From the NCBI GenBank assembly GCA_002421985.1, contig DISF01000096.1, positions 1 through 47,077 of the forward strand: 47,077 bases of DNA, given 5' to 3'. The stretch comes from Roseovarius sp. UBA6217. Lineage in GTDB: Bacteria > Pseudomonadota > Alphaproteobacteria > Rhodobacterales > Rhodobacteraceae. Under the pieces are notes generated by a model that saw nothing but the letters and a program-made list of their open reading frames with translations, ran no database searches and had not been told where the DNA came from. The translations under genes were made by a program, and so were the position numbers. This document shows, one piece after another, positions 34,765 through 43,067 of this stretch (position 1 is its first letter; every line of letters starts with the position of its first letter).

Positions 34765-34799
34765 GCCGCGTGACTGCGAATGAACGCAGCACGCTAGAC
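34765..34799 (-). repeat. Half copy of repeat R1 (copy d)
   Basis: The minus strand reads TCTAGCGTGCTGCGTTCATT then CGCAGTCACGCGGC, which matches the first hairpin of R1 (TAGAGCGTGCTGCG, loop, CGCGGC). The second hairpin is missing. Its outer TAG is the stop codon of the 69-residue gene beside it. Confidence 0.6.
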
Positions 34800-35003
34800 C
34801 GGCATATTGTCGAACTCCGCTTCGATCGCCTCGCTGAGCAACACGGCATGAAGCGTCCTGATACGCTCTGGCACCGCGCGCCCCTCCTCGCGCAGCTGCG
34901 AGATGGCGTGGCGCAGGCGCGGCTCATGGCGATAGCGCGCATCGGGCGTATCCGCACCGATGAGCGCCTGAAGGCGATCAAGTTCCTGGTCGAGATAAGT
35001 CAT
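34794..35003 (-). CDS. Small conserved-looking protein, 69 residues
   Basis: Encodes MTYLDQELDRLQALIGADTP, then DARYRHEPRLRHAISQLREE and a C-terminal part ending EAEFDNMPV. A strong GGGAGGAA ribosome site precedes the start. It is charged, with no membrane segment, and is predicted mainly helical, possibly a short two-helix protein. I recognise no family. The stop codon lies in a half copy of repeat R1, so the end may have been altered by the repeat. It is downstream of the DksA-like gene on the same strand with 89 bases between. Confidence 0.6.
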   Translation of the reverse strand: MTYLDQELDRLQALIGADTPDARYRHEPRLRHAISQLREEGRAVPERIRTLHAVLLSEAIEAEFDNMPV

Positions 35004-35092
35004 GATGTTCCTCCCAAAGGCATGACAACCATAGCGTGTTTTTTGCGAATACTGAACCTGTAACGTGCCTGTGCTTCAAAATTGTGAACGGA

Positions 35093-35419
35093 TCAGGCCT
35101 CACCCGCCGCGCAATCGCGGCATAGCGGCGTCTCGGGCAGGATATCGAGCCGCTCGCGCGCGATCCGCTCACCGCAAGCGGTGCAGACGCCGTAACTACC
35201 CTCCCGAATCCGCCCGAGGGCGGCGCGAATGCGCGCGATCTCGGCCTCGCCGCTCTGGCCGAGGCGTTCAAGCACCTCATCGCCCTCGCGCTCGGTGGCG
35301 GCCTCTTCCCAGTCGTGCGCGCGGGGGGCGTCAAGCTCTGCCTCGATGGCGTGGAGCCGCGCATCAAGCTGGTTCAACCGCCGCATCAGCGCGGCGCGGT
35401 ATGGTGCGGTATCAAGCAT
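35093..35419 (-). CDS. DksA/TraR family zinc-finger protein
   Basis: A 108-residue protein. The C-terminal zinc finger is CTACGERIARERLDILPETP and then LCRDC (C79, C82, C100, C103). The N-terminal part is a helical hairpin (ALMRRLNQLDARLHAIEAEL, then EGDEVLERLGQSGEAEIARI). DksA-type proteins reach into the RNA polymerase secondary channel and change initiation, often with ppGpp; short members also include TraR and phage types. The start at 35419 follows GGGAGG. An FNR/CRP-type site and a -10 hexamer lie upstream at ideal class II spacing, so oxygen- or redox-dependent control is likely. Confidence 0.88.
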   Translation of the reverse strand: MLDTAPYRAALMRRLNQLDARLHAIEAELDAPRAHDWEEAATEREGDEVLERLGQSGEAEIARIRAALGRIREGSYGVCTACGERIARERLDILPETPLCRDCAAGEA

Positions 35420-35456
35420 TCTGGCCTCCCGGTCGTCCCCTGTCTGAATGACGGCG

Positions 35457-35498
35457 AGCGTAGCCGGACTTGCGCGCGCGCGCCTTGACACAGGTCAA
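35457..35498 (-). promoter_or_regulatory. FNR/CRP-type box with class II -10 spacing
   Basis: On the minus strand TTGAC-CTGT-GTCAA (35485-35498) is followed after 22 bases by TACGCT (35457-35462). That puts the box centre at -41.5 if TACGCT is the -10, which is the standard class II activator position. The predicted start, near 35450, gives a 31-base leader to the DksA-like gene. The box overlaps the stop of the FliM-like gene. Confidence 0.5.
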
Positions 35499-36613
35499 CC
35501 GGTCACCGGGGCCAGCGCCGCGCCGCCTGTCGGGCCGGCCTCCGGGGTCTGCGCGGCACCCGCGCTGCTGCCGCCCCCGGCCTCGGGGCCGCGATCGCGG
35601 TCAGGCCCGGCCTCGCCCGTGCCACCTGCCTGCGCCGCAAGGCCGCCCGGCCGCGCCGCCCCGGCACCCTTGCCGGGCACGGCGTCGCGCCCCGCCACCC
35701 CCGCCGGGCCGCTCTCGGCCTCCGCCCCGCCAAGCCGCAGCGCGCGCCAGCCATCGCAGCGGCCAAGCCGCGCTTCGGCGGCCACATGCCCGCCCGCCCC
35801 GACAAGCCGCACCCGGCGCAAGCTCTGCACCGGCAGGCCAAGCCGCTGGCCCACCTCGAGCGACATCGCCGCGCTGAGTGGCAGGTGGATCCGCGCCAGC
35901 ACCGCGTCGAGCACCACGGGTGCCGCCAAGGCCACCGCCGCCATATCCTCGGGCGCAGGCACCTGCACCGGCCCGCCGCCCCGCCCCGCCCCCTTGCGCG
36001 CCGCAGGGCCGGGGGCGGGCACCGGTGCAGGCGGCATCAGCAGATCAAGCCGCCCGGTGCGCAGACCGGGACCAATATCCACGGTCAGGCGAAAGAACTC
36101 GAATTCCGGGGCCACCAGCAACAGCGACAGCGCGCGCGCATCCTCCACCTTGTCGCCAAAGTGAAAGCCGCGCGGTGCGGGTTCTGCCCCGCTTCCGCCC
36201 ATCCCCTCGTCAAACCCGGCAAGCAGCGCATCCACCAGCGGGGCGACCATCGCCGCGTCGGTGCGCGTGGGCACCCGCGCCCGCACCTCGCCGGGGCGCA
36301 CGCGCCCGGTGGTCTGCACCTCGATCAGCGCCGCGAGCAGGCCGGGATCGAGCCGCATCGCCGCGCGCGCGCCCGCCCGCCCGTCGAGCAGCAGGAACAG
36401 CCCATCGCTGCCGAGCGCGGTCTCGACCTCGCCCGCCTCGACGCGCCGCTGTTCCACCGTCGCCACCACCAGCGGCAGATCGAGCAGCGTATCGGCGGCG
36501 CGCGCCAGCGCCAGCCGCAGCGCGCGCACCGGCGACATCACCCGCGGATCCGCCCCCTCGCGGGCGGCGCGCGTCTTGCGCCTTATGACCGAAGCCTTTT
36601 GCTGATCTGTCAT
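35495..36613 (-). CDS. FliM/FliN-family flagellar switch-type protein
   Basis: A 372-residue protein. The N-terminal half resembles a FliM middle domain (LLDLPLVVATVEQRRVEAGE, PRGFHFGDKVEDARALSLLL). The SpoA/FliMN domain is near residues 230-300: VVLDAVLARIHLPLSAAMSL, EVGQRLGLPVQSLRRVRLVG. The last 80 residues are rich in Ala, Gly and Pro (low complexity, to TPEAGPTGGAALAPVTG) and are an odd addition. FliM binds CheY-P and sets flagellar rotation. No other flagellar genes are in the window; it lies downstream of the histidine-kinase fusion on the same strand (52 bases). Start at 36613 (MTDQQKASVIRR). Confidence 0.8.
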   Translation of the reverse strand: MTDQQKASVIRRKTRAAREGADPRVMSPVRALRLALARAADTLLDLPLVVATVEQRRVEAGEVETALGSDGLFLLLDGRAGARAAMRLDPGLLAALIEVQTTGRVRPGEVRARVPTRTDAAMVAPLVDALLAGFDEGMGGSGAEPAPRGFHFGDKVEDARALSLLLVAPEFEFFRLTVDIGPGLRTGRLDLLMPPAPVPAPGPAARKGAGRGGGPVQVPAPEDMAAVALAAPVVLDAVLARIHLPLSAAMSLEVGQRLGLPVQSLRRVRLVGAGGHVAAEARLGRCDGWRALRLGGAEAESGPAGVAGRDAVPGKGAGAARPGGLAAQAGGTGEAGPDRDRGPEAGGGSSAGAAQTPEAGPTGGAALAPVTG

Positions 36614-36665
36614 CCGACCGGGCCGTCCACCTTCTGTGTCCGGCACCGACCCTAGGCACGCAGGG

Positions 36666-39374
36666 TTACGATTTTGCTAATCCCGGCGCTTTCTGTGCCG
36701 CCATCTGCGCCGCGCGCGGCAGGCTCACCCGGAACGCCGCCCCGGCCTGGCCCGGCAGATAGCTGACATCGCCCCCGAGCCGCGCCATGATCTCGCGGCA
36801 AATGGCAAGGCCAAGCCCCGCGCCGCCGGCCTTGGTCTCGCCGATACGCGAGAATTTTTCGAAGATCACGGCGTGTTTGTCGGTCGGGATGCCGCTTCCA
36901 TTATCCACGAAATCCACCACCAGATCGTCACCCGAAACCGTCACCCGTATCGACAGCGCCGCCGGGTCGGCATCGCAATATTTGCGCGCATTGCTGATGA
37001 TGTTGATGAACACCTGCGCCAGCCGGTCGAGATCGGTCGAGAGCGCCACCTGTTCGGCCTCGCGGTCGCGGCGGATGATGAAATGCTCGCCCTCGCCGCC
37101 CGCCGCGCGCACGGCGCGATCGAGCAGCGCCTCCAGCGTGCCGCTTTGCACGTTGAGATTGACCTGCCCGTTTTCGAGCACGCTCAGATCAAGCAGATCA
37201 TCCAGAAGCCGCGTCAGGCGCACGGTCTCGTCATGGATGATCGCGGCATATTTGGTCTGCTCCTCGGGGCTGAGATCGCCGGTATCGCGCAGGATCTCCG
37301 AAAACGCCCGGATCGAGGTCATCGGCGTGCGCAACTCGTGGCTGATCTGCGACAGAAAGCCGTCCTTCTGCACCGATATCTGGGTGAGGGTCTCATTGGC
37401 CTGCCGGAGTTGCCGCGCGGTGCGCGCAAGCTCCTGGCTTTTGGCTTCGAGCTGGCTGGAATATTCCATGATCTGCGCGGTCTCGTCGGCCACGGCCATC
37501 AGGTCGCGCACCGAGACCGCCGCGCCGCCGACGATCTGCGCGATCATCGCATGGGCGGTCGCCGCGCCCACCGACCCGGCCAACTCCCGCTCCAGCTCTT
37601 GCAGGAAATCGGGGCTTGGCTCGGGCAGGTAGCCCGCCACACCCTGCCGTGCGGCGGCGGCGGAAAACAGCGCCTGCGCCTCGCGCGCGCCCATGATGCG
37701 TTGCGCCATGATGAGCAGATCCTCGCTCTTTGCCATGCCCCCCGACCAGCCCCCCGGCGTGGCGGAATGGTCAAAGACATTGACGAATTGCGCGCCCTGC
37801 AACCGCTCCAGCGGCTGCGGAAAGCTTAACAGCGAGCCAAGCAGGAACGCACCGGCATTCCACAGCAGCGACCACATCAGCGCGTGCAGCACCGGGTCCA
37901 TTCCCTCGGCCCCGAAGAGCGCATAGGGCCGCAACCAGCCGATGCCCCACGGCCCCGTCGTGCGCATCGCCTCGGACATGAAGACCGAAGCGCCAAAGCT
38001 TGGCAGGAACAGGCAGTAAAGCCAGATCGCCGACCCCACGCAGAGCCCCGCAAGCGCGCCGGTGCGCGTTGCGCCGCGCCAGAACAGCCCGCCCATCAGC
38101 GCGGGCAGGAACTGCGCCACGCCGACAAAGGAAATCAGCCCGATTGCCGCCAGCGCCGTGCCGCCGCCCGAAATGCGGAAATAGACATAGCCCAGAAACA
38201 GCATCCCCGCGATGCTGATCCGCCGCGCCATCAGCGCGACATGGCGCACATCGCCCGATACCATCGCCGCCCCGCCGCTGTAATGCAGCCAGATTGGCAT
38301 CACCACATGGTTCGATACCATCGTCGAGAGCGCGATGGCCGCCACGATCACCATCGAGGTGGCGCTGGAAAACCCCCCGAGAAAGGACAGGATCGCCAGC
38401 CCGTCGCGCCCCTCGCCGAGCGGCAGGGTCAGCACGAAGAGATCGGGATTGGCCCCCGCCGGCAGCACATCAAGCCCAACCGCCGCGATCGGCAGCACAA
38501 AGAGGCTCATCAGCATCAGGTAGCCGGGAAAGGCCCAGCCGGCGGTGCGCAGGTGGTCCTCGTCCTCGTTCTCGACCACCATCACCTGAAACATGCGCGG
38601 CAGGCACAGGAATGCCATTGCCGACAGCATCGTGAGCCCCACCCAGCGCCCGGCACTGACATCGAAACGCGCGATTGCCGAGGCTTCGATCCGCTCGAGC
38701 GTCGCGCCCACGCCGCCCCCCAGCCCCCAGACCACGAACACCCCCACCGCGAGCAGCGCGCAGAGCTTGACCACCGCCTCCATCGCGATGGCCATGACCA
38801 CGCCGTGATGGCGTTCGTTGGCGTCAAGGTTGCGGGTGCCGAAGAGGATGGTGAAGAGCGCCAGCCCCGCCGCCACCAAAAGCGCGGTGGATTGCATATC
38901 GGGCAGGGTGGTGGCGGTGGGGTCGGTCTCGGCAAAGGCCGCGAACGAGAGCGTCACCGATTGCAGTTGCAGCGCGATATAGGGCGTGGTGGCGATCACC
39001 GCCAGCACGGTGACCAGCACCGCCAGCAGGTTCGACTTGCCATAGCGCGACGATATGAGATCGGCAATCGAGGTGATGCGCTGGCTGCGTCCCACCCGCA
39101 CAAGGCGGCGCAGCGTCCACCACCAGCCGATCATCACCAGCGTCGGCCCCAGATAGATGGTGACGAATTCAAGCCCCGAGCGCGCGGCAAACCCCACCGC
39201 GCCGTAAAACGTCCACGCCGTGCAGTAGATCGACAGCGACAGCGTGTAGACGACCGGCGAGCGCAGCCACCGCACCCGCCCCATCCGCGCCGCGCGATCC
39301 GCGCCGAACGCCACTGTAAAAAGCAACACCACGTATAACAGGCAGACCAGCACGAGGATGTTGAGAACGGTCAT
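36666..39374 (-). CDS. Sodium:solute symporter / histidine kinase fusion (CrbS-like)
   Basis: A 902-residue membrane sensor. Residues 1-520 are a sodium:solute symporter domain of about 13 helices (CTAWTFYGAVGF, SSRYGKSNLLAVL, FLGGFSSATSMVIVAAIALS). Residues about 550-620 are a STAC-type linker (LLIMAQRIMGAREAQALFSA, then MIAQIVGGAAVSVRDLMAVA). The kinase core has the phospho-acceptor H679 in SQISHELRTPMTSIRAF, the N box ISNARKY, the G1 box DNGSGIP (824-830) and the G2 box GGAGLGLAI. Unlike CrbS/MxtR it has no PAS domain. In Vibrio and Pseudomonas such proteins control acs in the acetate switch. Its start overlaps the small membrane gene by ATGA. Confidence 0.93.
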   Translation of the reverse strand: MTVLNILVLVCLLYVVLLFTVAFGADRAARMGRVRWLRSPVVYTLSLSIYCTAWTFYGAVGFAARSGLEFVTIYLGPTLVMIGWWWTLRRLVRVGRSQRITSIADLISSRYGKSNLLAVLVTVLAVIATTPYIALQLQSVTLSFAAFAETDPTATTLPDMQSTALLVAAGLALFTILFGTRNLDANERHHGVVMAIAMEAVVKLCALLAVGVFVVWGLGGGVGATLERIEASAIARFDVSAGRWVGLTMLSAMAFLCLPRMFQVMVVENEDEDHLRTAGWAFPGYLMLMSLFVLPIAAVGLDVLPAGANPDLFVLTLPLGEGRDGLAILSFLGGFSSATSMVIVAAIALSTMVSNHVVMPIWLHYSGGAAMVSGDVRHVALMARRISIAGMLFLGYVYFRISGGGTALAAIGLISFVGVAQFLPALMGGLFWRGATRTGALAGLCVGSAIWLYCLFLPSFGASVFMSEAMRTTGPWGIGWLRPYALFGAEGMDPVLHALMWSLLWNAGAFLLGSLLSFPQPLERLQGAQFVNVFDHSATPGGWSGGMAKSEDLLIMAQRIMGAREAQALFSAAAARQGVAGYLPEPSPDFLQELERELAGSVGAATAHAMIAQIVGGAAVSVRDLMAVADETAQIMEYSSQLEAKSQELARTARQLRQANETLTQISVQKDGFLSQISHELRTPMTSIRAFSEILRDTGDLSPEEQTKYAAIIHDETVRLTRLLDDLLDLSVLENGQVNLNVQSGTLEALLDRAVRAAGGEGEHFIIRRDREAEQVALSTDLDRLAQVFINIISNARKYCDADPAALSIRVTVSGDDLVVDFVDNGSGIPTDKHAVIFEKFSRIGETKAGGAGLGLAICREIMARLGGDVSYLPGQAGAAFRVSLPRAAQMAAQKAPGLAKS

Positions 39375-39655
39375 TCCATGCTCGCGCCCCCGCCGCCCTT
39401 ATCGTCGGCGCGCTCCTCCTCCTCGCCGCGCAAGTATCGCGACAGAACCGCCGAGATCGCGACCAGCACCACCCACAGCCCGAAGATATAGATCATCGCC
39501 CCCACCGAGCGCGCGCCGCCCTCTGCGCCTTGCCACAACAGCGGCACGCAAAACAGGATACCGCCCGCCAGCGGCAACAGCCGCGCGGCATCGGCCAGAC
39601 GGCGGCGGCGATAGCTGCGCCGCGCCAGAAAGACCGAAACGCGCTCGGGGCTCAT
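39371..39655 (-). CDS. Small membrane protein, two helices, upstream of the symporter-kinase
   Basis: A 94-residue protein with two membrane segments: LADAARLLPLAGGILFCVPL and VGAMIYIFGLWVVLVAISAV, an N-terminal RRSYRRRR basic patch and an acidic C-terminal tail. It overlaps the response regulator by ATGA at its start and the symporter-kinase by ATGA at its end, so the three are translated as a unit. Its position matches the small subunits that accompany ordinary sodium:solute symporters (DUF485 or DUF4212 types), but I cannot assign it to either. It may stabilise or tune the sensor. Confidence 0.75.
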   Translation of the reverse strand: MSPERVSVFLARRSYRRRRLADAARLLPLAGGILFCVPLLWQGAEGGARSVGAMIYIFGLWVVLVAISAVLSRYLRGEEEERADDKGGGGASME

Positions 39656-40020
39656 GCGCCTGCCAGCGCGCGCACCGCATCAAGCACGTCGGCATTGGAA
39701 AACGGCTTGGTCATGTAGCGGCTCGCGCCCGCGCGCTCGGCCATCTCGCGGTCGCGGGTCTGGCCGCGGGCGGTCAGCATCAGCACCGGCACGCCTGCGA
39801 ACTCGGGATCCGCGCGGATCTCGCCCAGGATGTCAAAGCCGCTCTTGCCCGGCAGCATCACGTCGAGAATGACAATGTCCGGCGCGCGCCGCCGCACCGC
39901 CTCCATTGCGTCATGGCCGTTGGAATGGGTTTTTACCTCCCAGCCATCGCGCGAGAGGATGAAGCTGACCGCCTCTATGATGTTGGGTTCGTCCTCGATC
40001 AACAGAACCTTTTTTCCCAT
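39652..40020 (-). CDS. CheY-like single-domain response regulator
   Basis: A 122-residue receiver without an output domain. E9-D10 acidic pair (LLIEDEP), phospho-acceptor D53 (VILDVMLPGKSGFDIL), T83 (LMLTARG) and K105 (YMTKPFS) are all in place. With no DNA-binding domain it must act through another protein. It is immediately upstream of the symporter-kinase genes and overlaps the small membrane gene, so the kinase is its probable partner. In the related CrbS/CrbR systems the regulator is a LuxR-type DNA-binding protein; its replacement by a bare receiver is a real difference. Confidence 0.93.
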   Translation of the reverse strand: MGKKVLLIEDEPNIIEAVSFILSRDGWEVKTHSNGHDAMEAVRRRAPDIVILDVMLPGKSGFDILGEIRADPEFAGVPVLMLTARGQTRDREMAERAGASRYMTKPFSNADVLDAVRALAGA

Positions 40021-40092
40021 GCCATCGGCCTCCCCTCCGATGAGACGGCTTTGCCGCCGCCCGGATGACTATTCCCAAATTCACCCGCCCTG

Positions 40093-41403
40093 TCAAAAGC
40101 CCTCTGCCAGGATCGACGGTTCGCGCCGTGCGCGACAGGCGGCCAGCGGGCAGATCCGGCAGCTTACCCCGATTTCCTCCACCGCGCCGCCCGCAGCCCC
40201 CGGATCGGGGCGCAGCAGCATATACGCACGCACCGGGGCCGGGCGGTCGAAATCAGGCGCACCCTCGCGCGCGGCCACCGCCAGCGCCTCGACCGTCTCG
40301 CCGCCGCGCCGGACCTGGCGCACCCGCCTGCGCAGCGGTGCCAGCGGTTGCGACAGTGCCTGATAGAGCGGCCAGAGCGCGCAGGCCCCGGCAAGGCGCG
40401 GCATGGCAAAGCCCGTGATCGGCTTGCGAAAGATCAGCGTGCCCGAGGCGTCGCAGATCACCAGCCCGACCGGCCCCGCCTCTGCCTCGGGCAGCGCCGC
40501 CAGCCGCCGGAACACCTGTGCCAGCCCCGCGCCCGTGGCCCCGGCAAGCGCGGCAGGGTCCGGCCCCAGCCTGCGCAGCCGCGCCGCGAAACCGGCCATC
40601 GGCAGCGCGCGCGCATCCTCGAGATACTGCCTCAGCACCGCACCCAGCAGGGTTTGCGCCGGACCCGACAGCCCGCGTTCCGCCTCGGCCTGCACCAGCC
40701 GCGCCACCGTCTTCGGCCCGGCCGCCTCGTGCTCCAGCTCGGTGAAATGAAAGCCGCGCGCCGCCAGCACCGCGTGCATCTCGTCTTGCGGCGATTGCAC
40801 ATCGGCATCGCGGTTGGGCGCGCCTTCGAGATATTTCACCAGCGCCTGTGCGCCCTCGGTCAGGCGGGCGCTGTCCTCGTTGATGTTGCGATGAAACCGC
40901 GCGGTCCATTCCGGCTCCAGTTCCTCGGTCTCGACCAGGATGGACGCGGTCGCCCGGATCGCCGTCACCGCAGAAATCACCTCGTGCAGCGATGCCTCGA
41001 GGAACGGATCATGCGCCAGCCGGTCGGTGAGCGTCTCGATGGTGCGCTCCATCTCGCCGTTGCGACGATAAAGCCCGGTCACCAGCCGCGCCCAGCCGGG
41101 GAAGCGCTCGGCGAATTCCTCGGCGCGGTCGCGCTCGGGGGCGGCACCGTCGGCGGCACCTGCCGCCTCGCGCAGCCCCGACACCAGCGTGGCCGCCGCC
41201 CCCTCGCTCAGCACAGACGGCTCCACATCAAGCGCGGAGGCGAGTTGCAACAGCGTCTTGCCGCCGATTCTGCGGCGGTTATGCTCGATCAGGTTGAGGT
41301 ATGAGGGCGAAATGCCCACCTTTTGCGCAAGCTCGGTCTGCCGGATACCGGCAAGCACCCGCCTCTCGCGGATGCGTGTTCCGATCATGAACCGTTCGGG
41401 CAT
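40093..41403 (-). CDS. Short-chain fatty acyl-CoA type transcriptional regulator (ScfR; PccR/RamB-like)
   Basis: A 436-residue regulator. An XRE-type helix-turn-helix is at the N-terminus (TRIRERRVLAGIRQTELAQK, ISPSYLNLIEHNRRRIGGKT). A long helical middle precedes a C-terminal domain of the ScfR type (DUF2083-like), with the cysteine cluster VSCRICPLAACRARREPSIL near the end. Relatives sense short-chain acyl-CoA: PccR controls propionyl-CoA carboxylase in Rhodobacter, RamB controls acetate metabolism in Corynebacterium. The start at 41403 (MPERFMIGTRIRE) replaces a longer frame with a non-conserved beginning. It faces the ABC transporter operon across a 222-base divergent region. Confidence 0.88.
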   Translation of the reverse strand: MPERFMIGTRIRERRVLAGIRQTELAQKVGISPSYLNLIEHNRRRIGGKTLLQLASALDVEPSVLSEGAAATLVSGLREAAGAADGAAPERDRAEEFAERFPGWARLVTGLYRRNGEMERTIETLTDRLAHDPFLEASLHEVISAVTAIRATASILVETEELEPEWTARFHRNINEDSARLTEGAQALVKYLEGAPNRDADVQSPQDEMHAVLAARGFHFTELEHEAAGPKTVARLVQAEAERGLSGPAQTLLGAVLRQYLEDARALPMAGFAARLRRLGPDPAALAGATGAGLAQVFRRLAALPEAEAGPVGLVICDASGTLIFRKPITGFAMPRLAGACALWPLYQALSQPLAPLRRRVRQVRRGGETVEALAVAAREGAPDFDRPAPVRAYMLLRPDPGAAGGAVEEIGVSCRICPLAACRARREPSILAEGF

Positions 41404-41451
41404 CGGCTTTTTCTCCGCCTCGGGCAGGACTTGCTGCACCTGCGTGAAAAC

Positions 41452-41500
41452 TTGTTTACAATAAAACATCATGTCGTGTCTATTTTTTTACAAAAAAAAT
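41452..41500. promoter_or_regulatory. A/T-rich inverted elements between ScfR and the ABC transporter
   Basis: TTGTTTACAA (41452-41461) is a TTGT/ACAA palindrome, and TTTTTTTACAAAAAAAAT (41483-41500) is an almost perfect A/T palindrome; both contain TTTACAA, one base from the TTTGCAAA core reported for ScfR-family regulators. They lie 49-97 bases upstream of the regulator's start on the minus strand and within the divergent promoter region. A possible autoregulatory operator. Confidence 0.3.
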
Positions 41501-41625
41501 GTTTCCGTATAGGCGCTTGTTGCGAAATTTTCTGACGCCCCGGCATACTCATCGTGTGCAGGTCCGTCCTGCGCCGGGGCCGTGCAGAGGAGTGGGGCCC
41601 CAATGGTTCATTATGGGAGGAATCC

Positions 41626-42978
41626 ATGACCAAATCCAACTTCACGCGCCGTGGCGTGCTCAAGACGGGTGCCGGTGCGAGCGCAGGTCTCGCAATGCCG
41701 ATGTTCTTCACCGCGTCGAGCGCGGCTGCCTACACCAACGAGCCCAAGGGCGGCACCGTCACCCTTGGCTTCAACGTGCCGCAGACCGGCCCCTATGCGG
41801 ACGAAGGCAATGACGAGCTTCTCGCGCAGCAGCTTGCCGTCGAGCATCTCAACGGCGAGGGCGATGGCGGCTGCCTCAACACCTTTACCTCCAAGGCGCT
41901 CAAGGGCAACGGCATCCTCGGCAAGAAGGTCACCTTTGTCAGCGGCGACACGCAGACCAAATCGGACGCCGCGCGCGCATCGGCCAAGTCGATGATCGAA
42001 AAAGACGGCGCGATCATGGTCAATGGCGGATCGAGCTCGGGCGTGGCCGTGGCCGTGCAGGGCCTGTGCCAGGATGCCGGCATCATCTTCATGGTTGGCC
42101 TCTCGCATTCCAACGACACCACCGGCAAGGACCGCAAGGCCAACGGCTTCCGCCACTTCTTCAACGCCTACCAGTCGGGCGCCGCGCTGGCGCCGGTGCT
42201 GGCCAAGGAAATGGGTGCCGATCGCCGCGCCTATCACCTGACCGCCGATTACACCTGGGGCTGGACCCAGGAGGAATCGATCGTCGCCTCGACCGAGGCG
42301 ATGGGCTGGGAGACCGTCAACACGGTCAAGACCCCGCTCGCCTCGACCGACTTCTCATCCTATATCGCGCCGGTCATCAATGCCGGGGCCGATGTGCTGG
42401 TGCTCAACCACTACGGCGGCAACATGGTCAACTCGCTGACCAACGCGGTGCAATTCGGCCTGCTCGACAAGGTCGTGAACGGCAAGGACTTCCAGATCGT
42501 GGTGCCGCTCTATTCCGAACTGATGGCCGCCGGTGCCGGCGAGAACATCAAGGGCGTGCTTGGCTCGATGAACTGGAACTGGCAGTTGCAGGACGAGGGC
42601 ACCAAGGCCTTTGTCAAGTCCTTCGGCGAGAAATACGGCAAGCCGCCGTCGAACTCGGCGCAGACCTGCTATGCGCAGGTGCTGCTCTATGCCGATGCCT
42701 GCGAGCGTGCGGGCACGTTCAACCCCTGCGGCGTGGCCGAGGCTCTCGAGGGCTTCGAATTCGACGGGCTGGGCAACGGCAAGACGCTCTACCGCGCCGA
42801 GGATCACCAGTGCTTCAAGGATGTGCTCGTGGTGCGCGGGACGCAGAACCCGACCAACCAGTATGATACGCTGGAAATCGTCGAGGTGACGCCGGTCGAG
42901 CAGGTGACCTATGCCCCGAACCACCCGATGTTCGGGGGCGACGAGGCATCGCTCGGCACCTGCAATCCGGGCGCCTGA
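41626..42978 (+). CDS. ABC transporter substrate-binding protein (branched-chain amino acid/urea type), Tat-exported
   Basis: A 450-residue periplasmic binding protein of the LivK/HAAT class. The leader MTKSNFTRRGVLKTGAGASA has a twin-arginine motif and a hydrophobic stretch ending at SSAAAYTN, consistent with Tat export. The mature domain has VTLGFNVPQTGPYADEGNDE, VNGGSSSGVAVAVQGLCQDA and YHLTADYTWGWTQEESIVAS. The ligand cannot be read from this; amino acids, urea, amides and aromatic or short carboxylates are all bound by relatives. The start follows GGGAGGAATCC. It is first in the operon and is followed by a perfect 12-bp stem. Confidence 0.9.
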   Translation: MTKSNFTRRGVLKTGAGASAGLAMPMFFTASSAAAYTNEPKGGTVTLGFNVPQTGPYADEGNDELLAQQLAVEHLNGEGDGGCLNTFTSKALKGNGILGKKVTFVSGDTQTKSDAARASAKSMIEKDGAIMVNGGSSSGVAVAVQGLCQDAGIIFMVGLSHSNDTTGKDRKANGFRHFFNAYQSGAALAPVLAKEMGADRRAYHLTADYTWGWTQEESIVASTEAMGWETVNTVKTPLASTDFSSYIAPVINAGADVLVLNHYGGNMVNSLTNAVQFGLLDKVVNGKDFQIVVPLYSELMAAGAGENIKGVLGSMNWNWQLQDEGTKAFVKSFGEKYGKPPSNSAQTCYAQVLLYADACERAGTFNPCGVAEALEGFEFDGLGNGKTLYRAEDHQCFKDVLVVRGTQNPTNQYDTLEIVEVTPVEQVTYAPNHPMFGGDEASLGTCNPGA

Positions 42979-43002
42979 TCGCCCCGCATCCCTGAGCCGG
43001 AC

Positions 43003-43032
43003 CCCGGCCGCGCACACCACTGCGCGGCCGGG
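43003..43032 (+). other. Perfect GC stem-loop after the binding-protein gene
   Basis: CCCGGCCGCGCA, 6-base loop CACCAC, TGCGCGGCCGGG: a perfect 12-bp stem 24 bases after the binding-protein stop and 35 bases before livH. No T-tract. It probably protects the upstream message from 3' decay, raising binding-protein output over the permeases. Confidence 0.65.
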
Positions 43033-43067
43033 CCCGCGCCGCCGCGCTTAACCGACAGGTGGGACAT

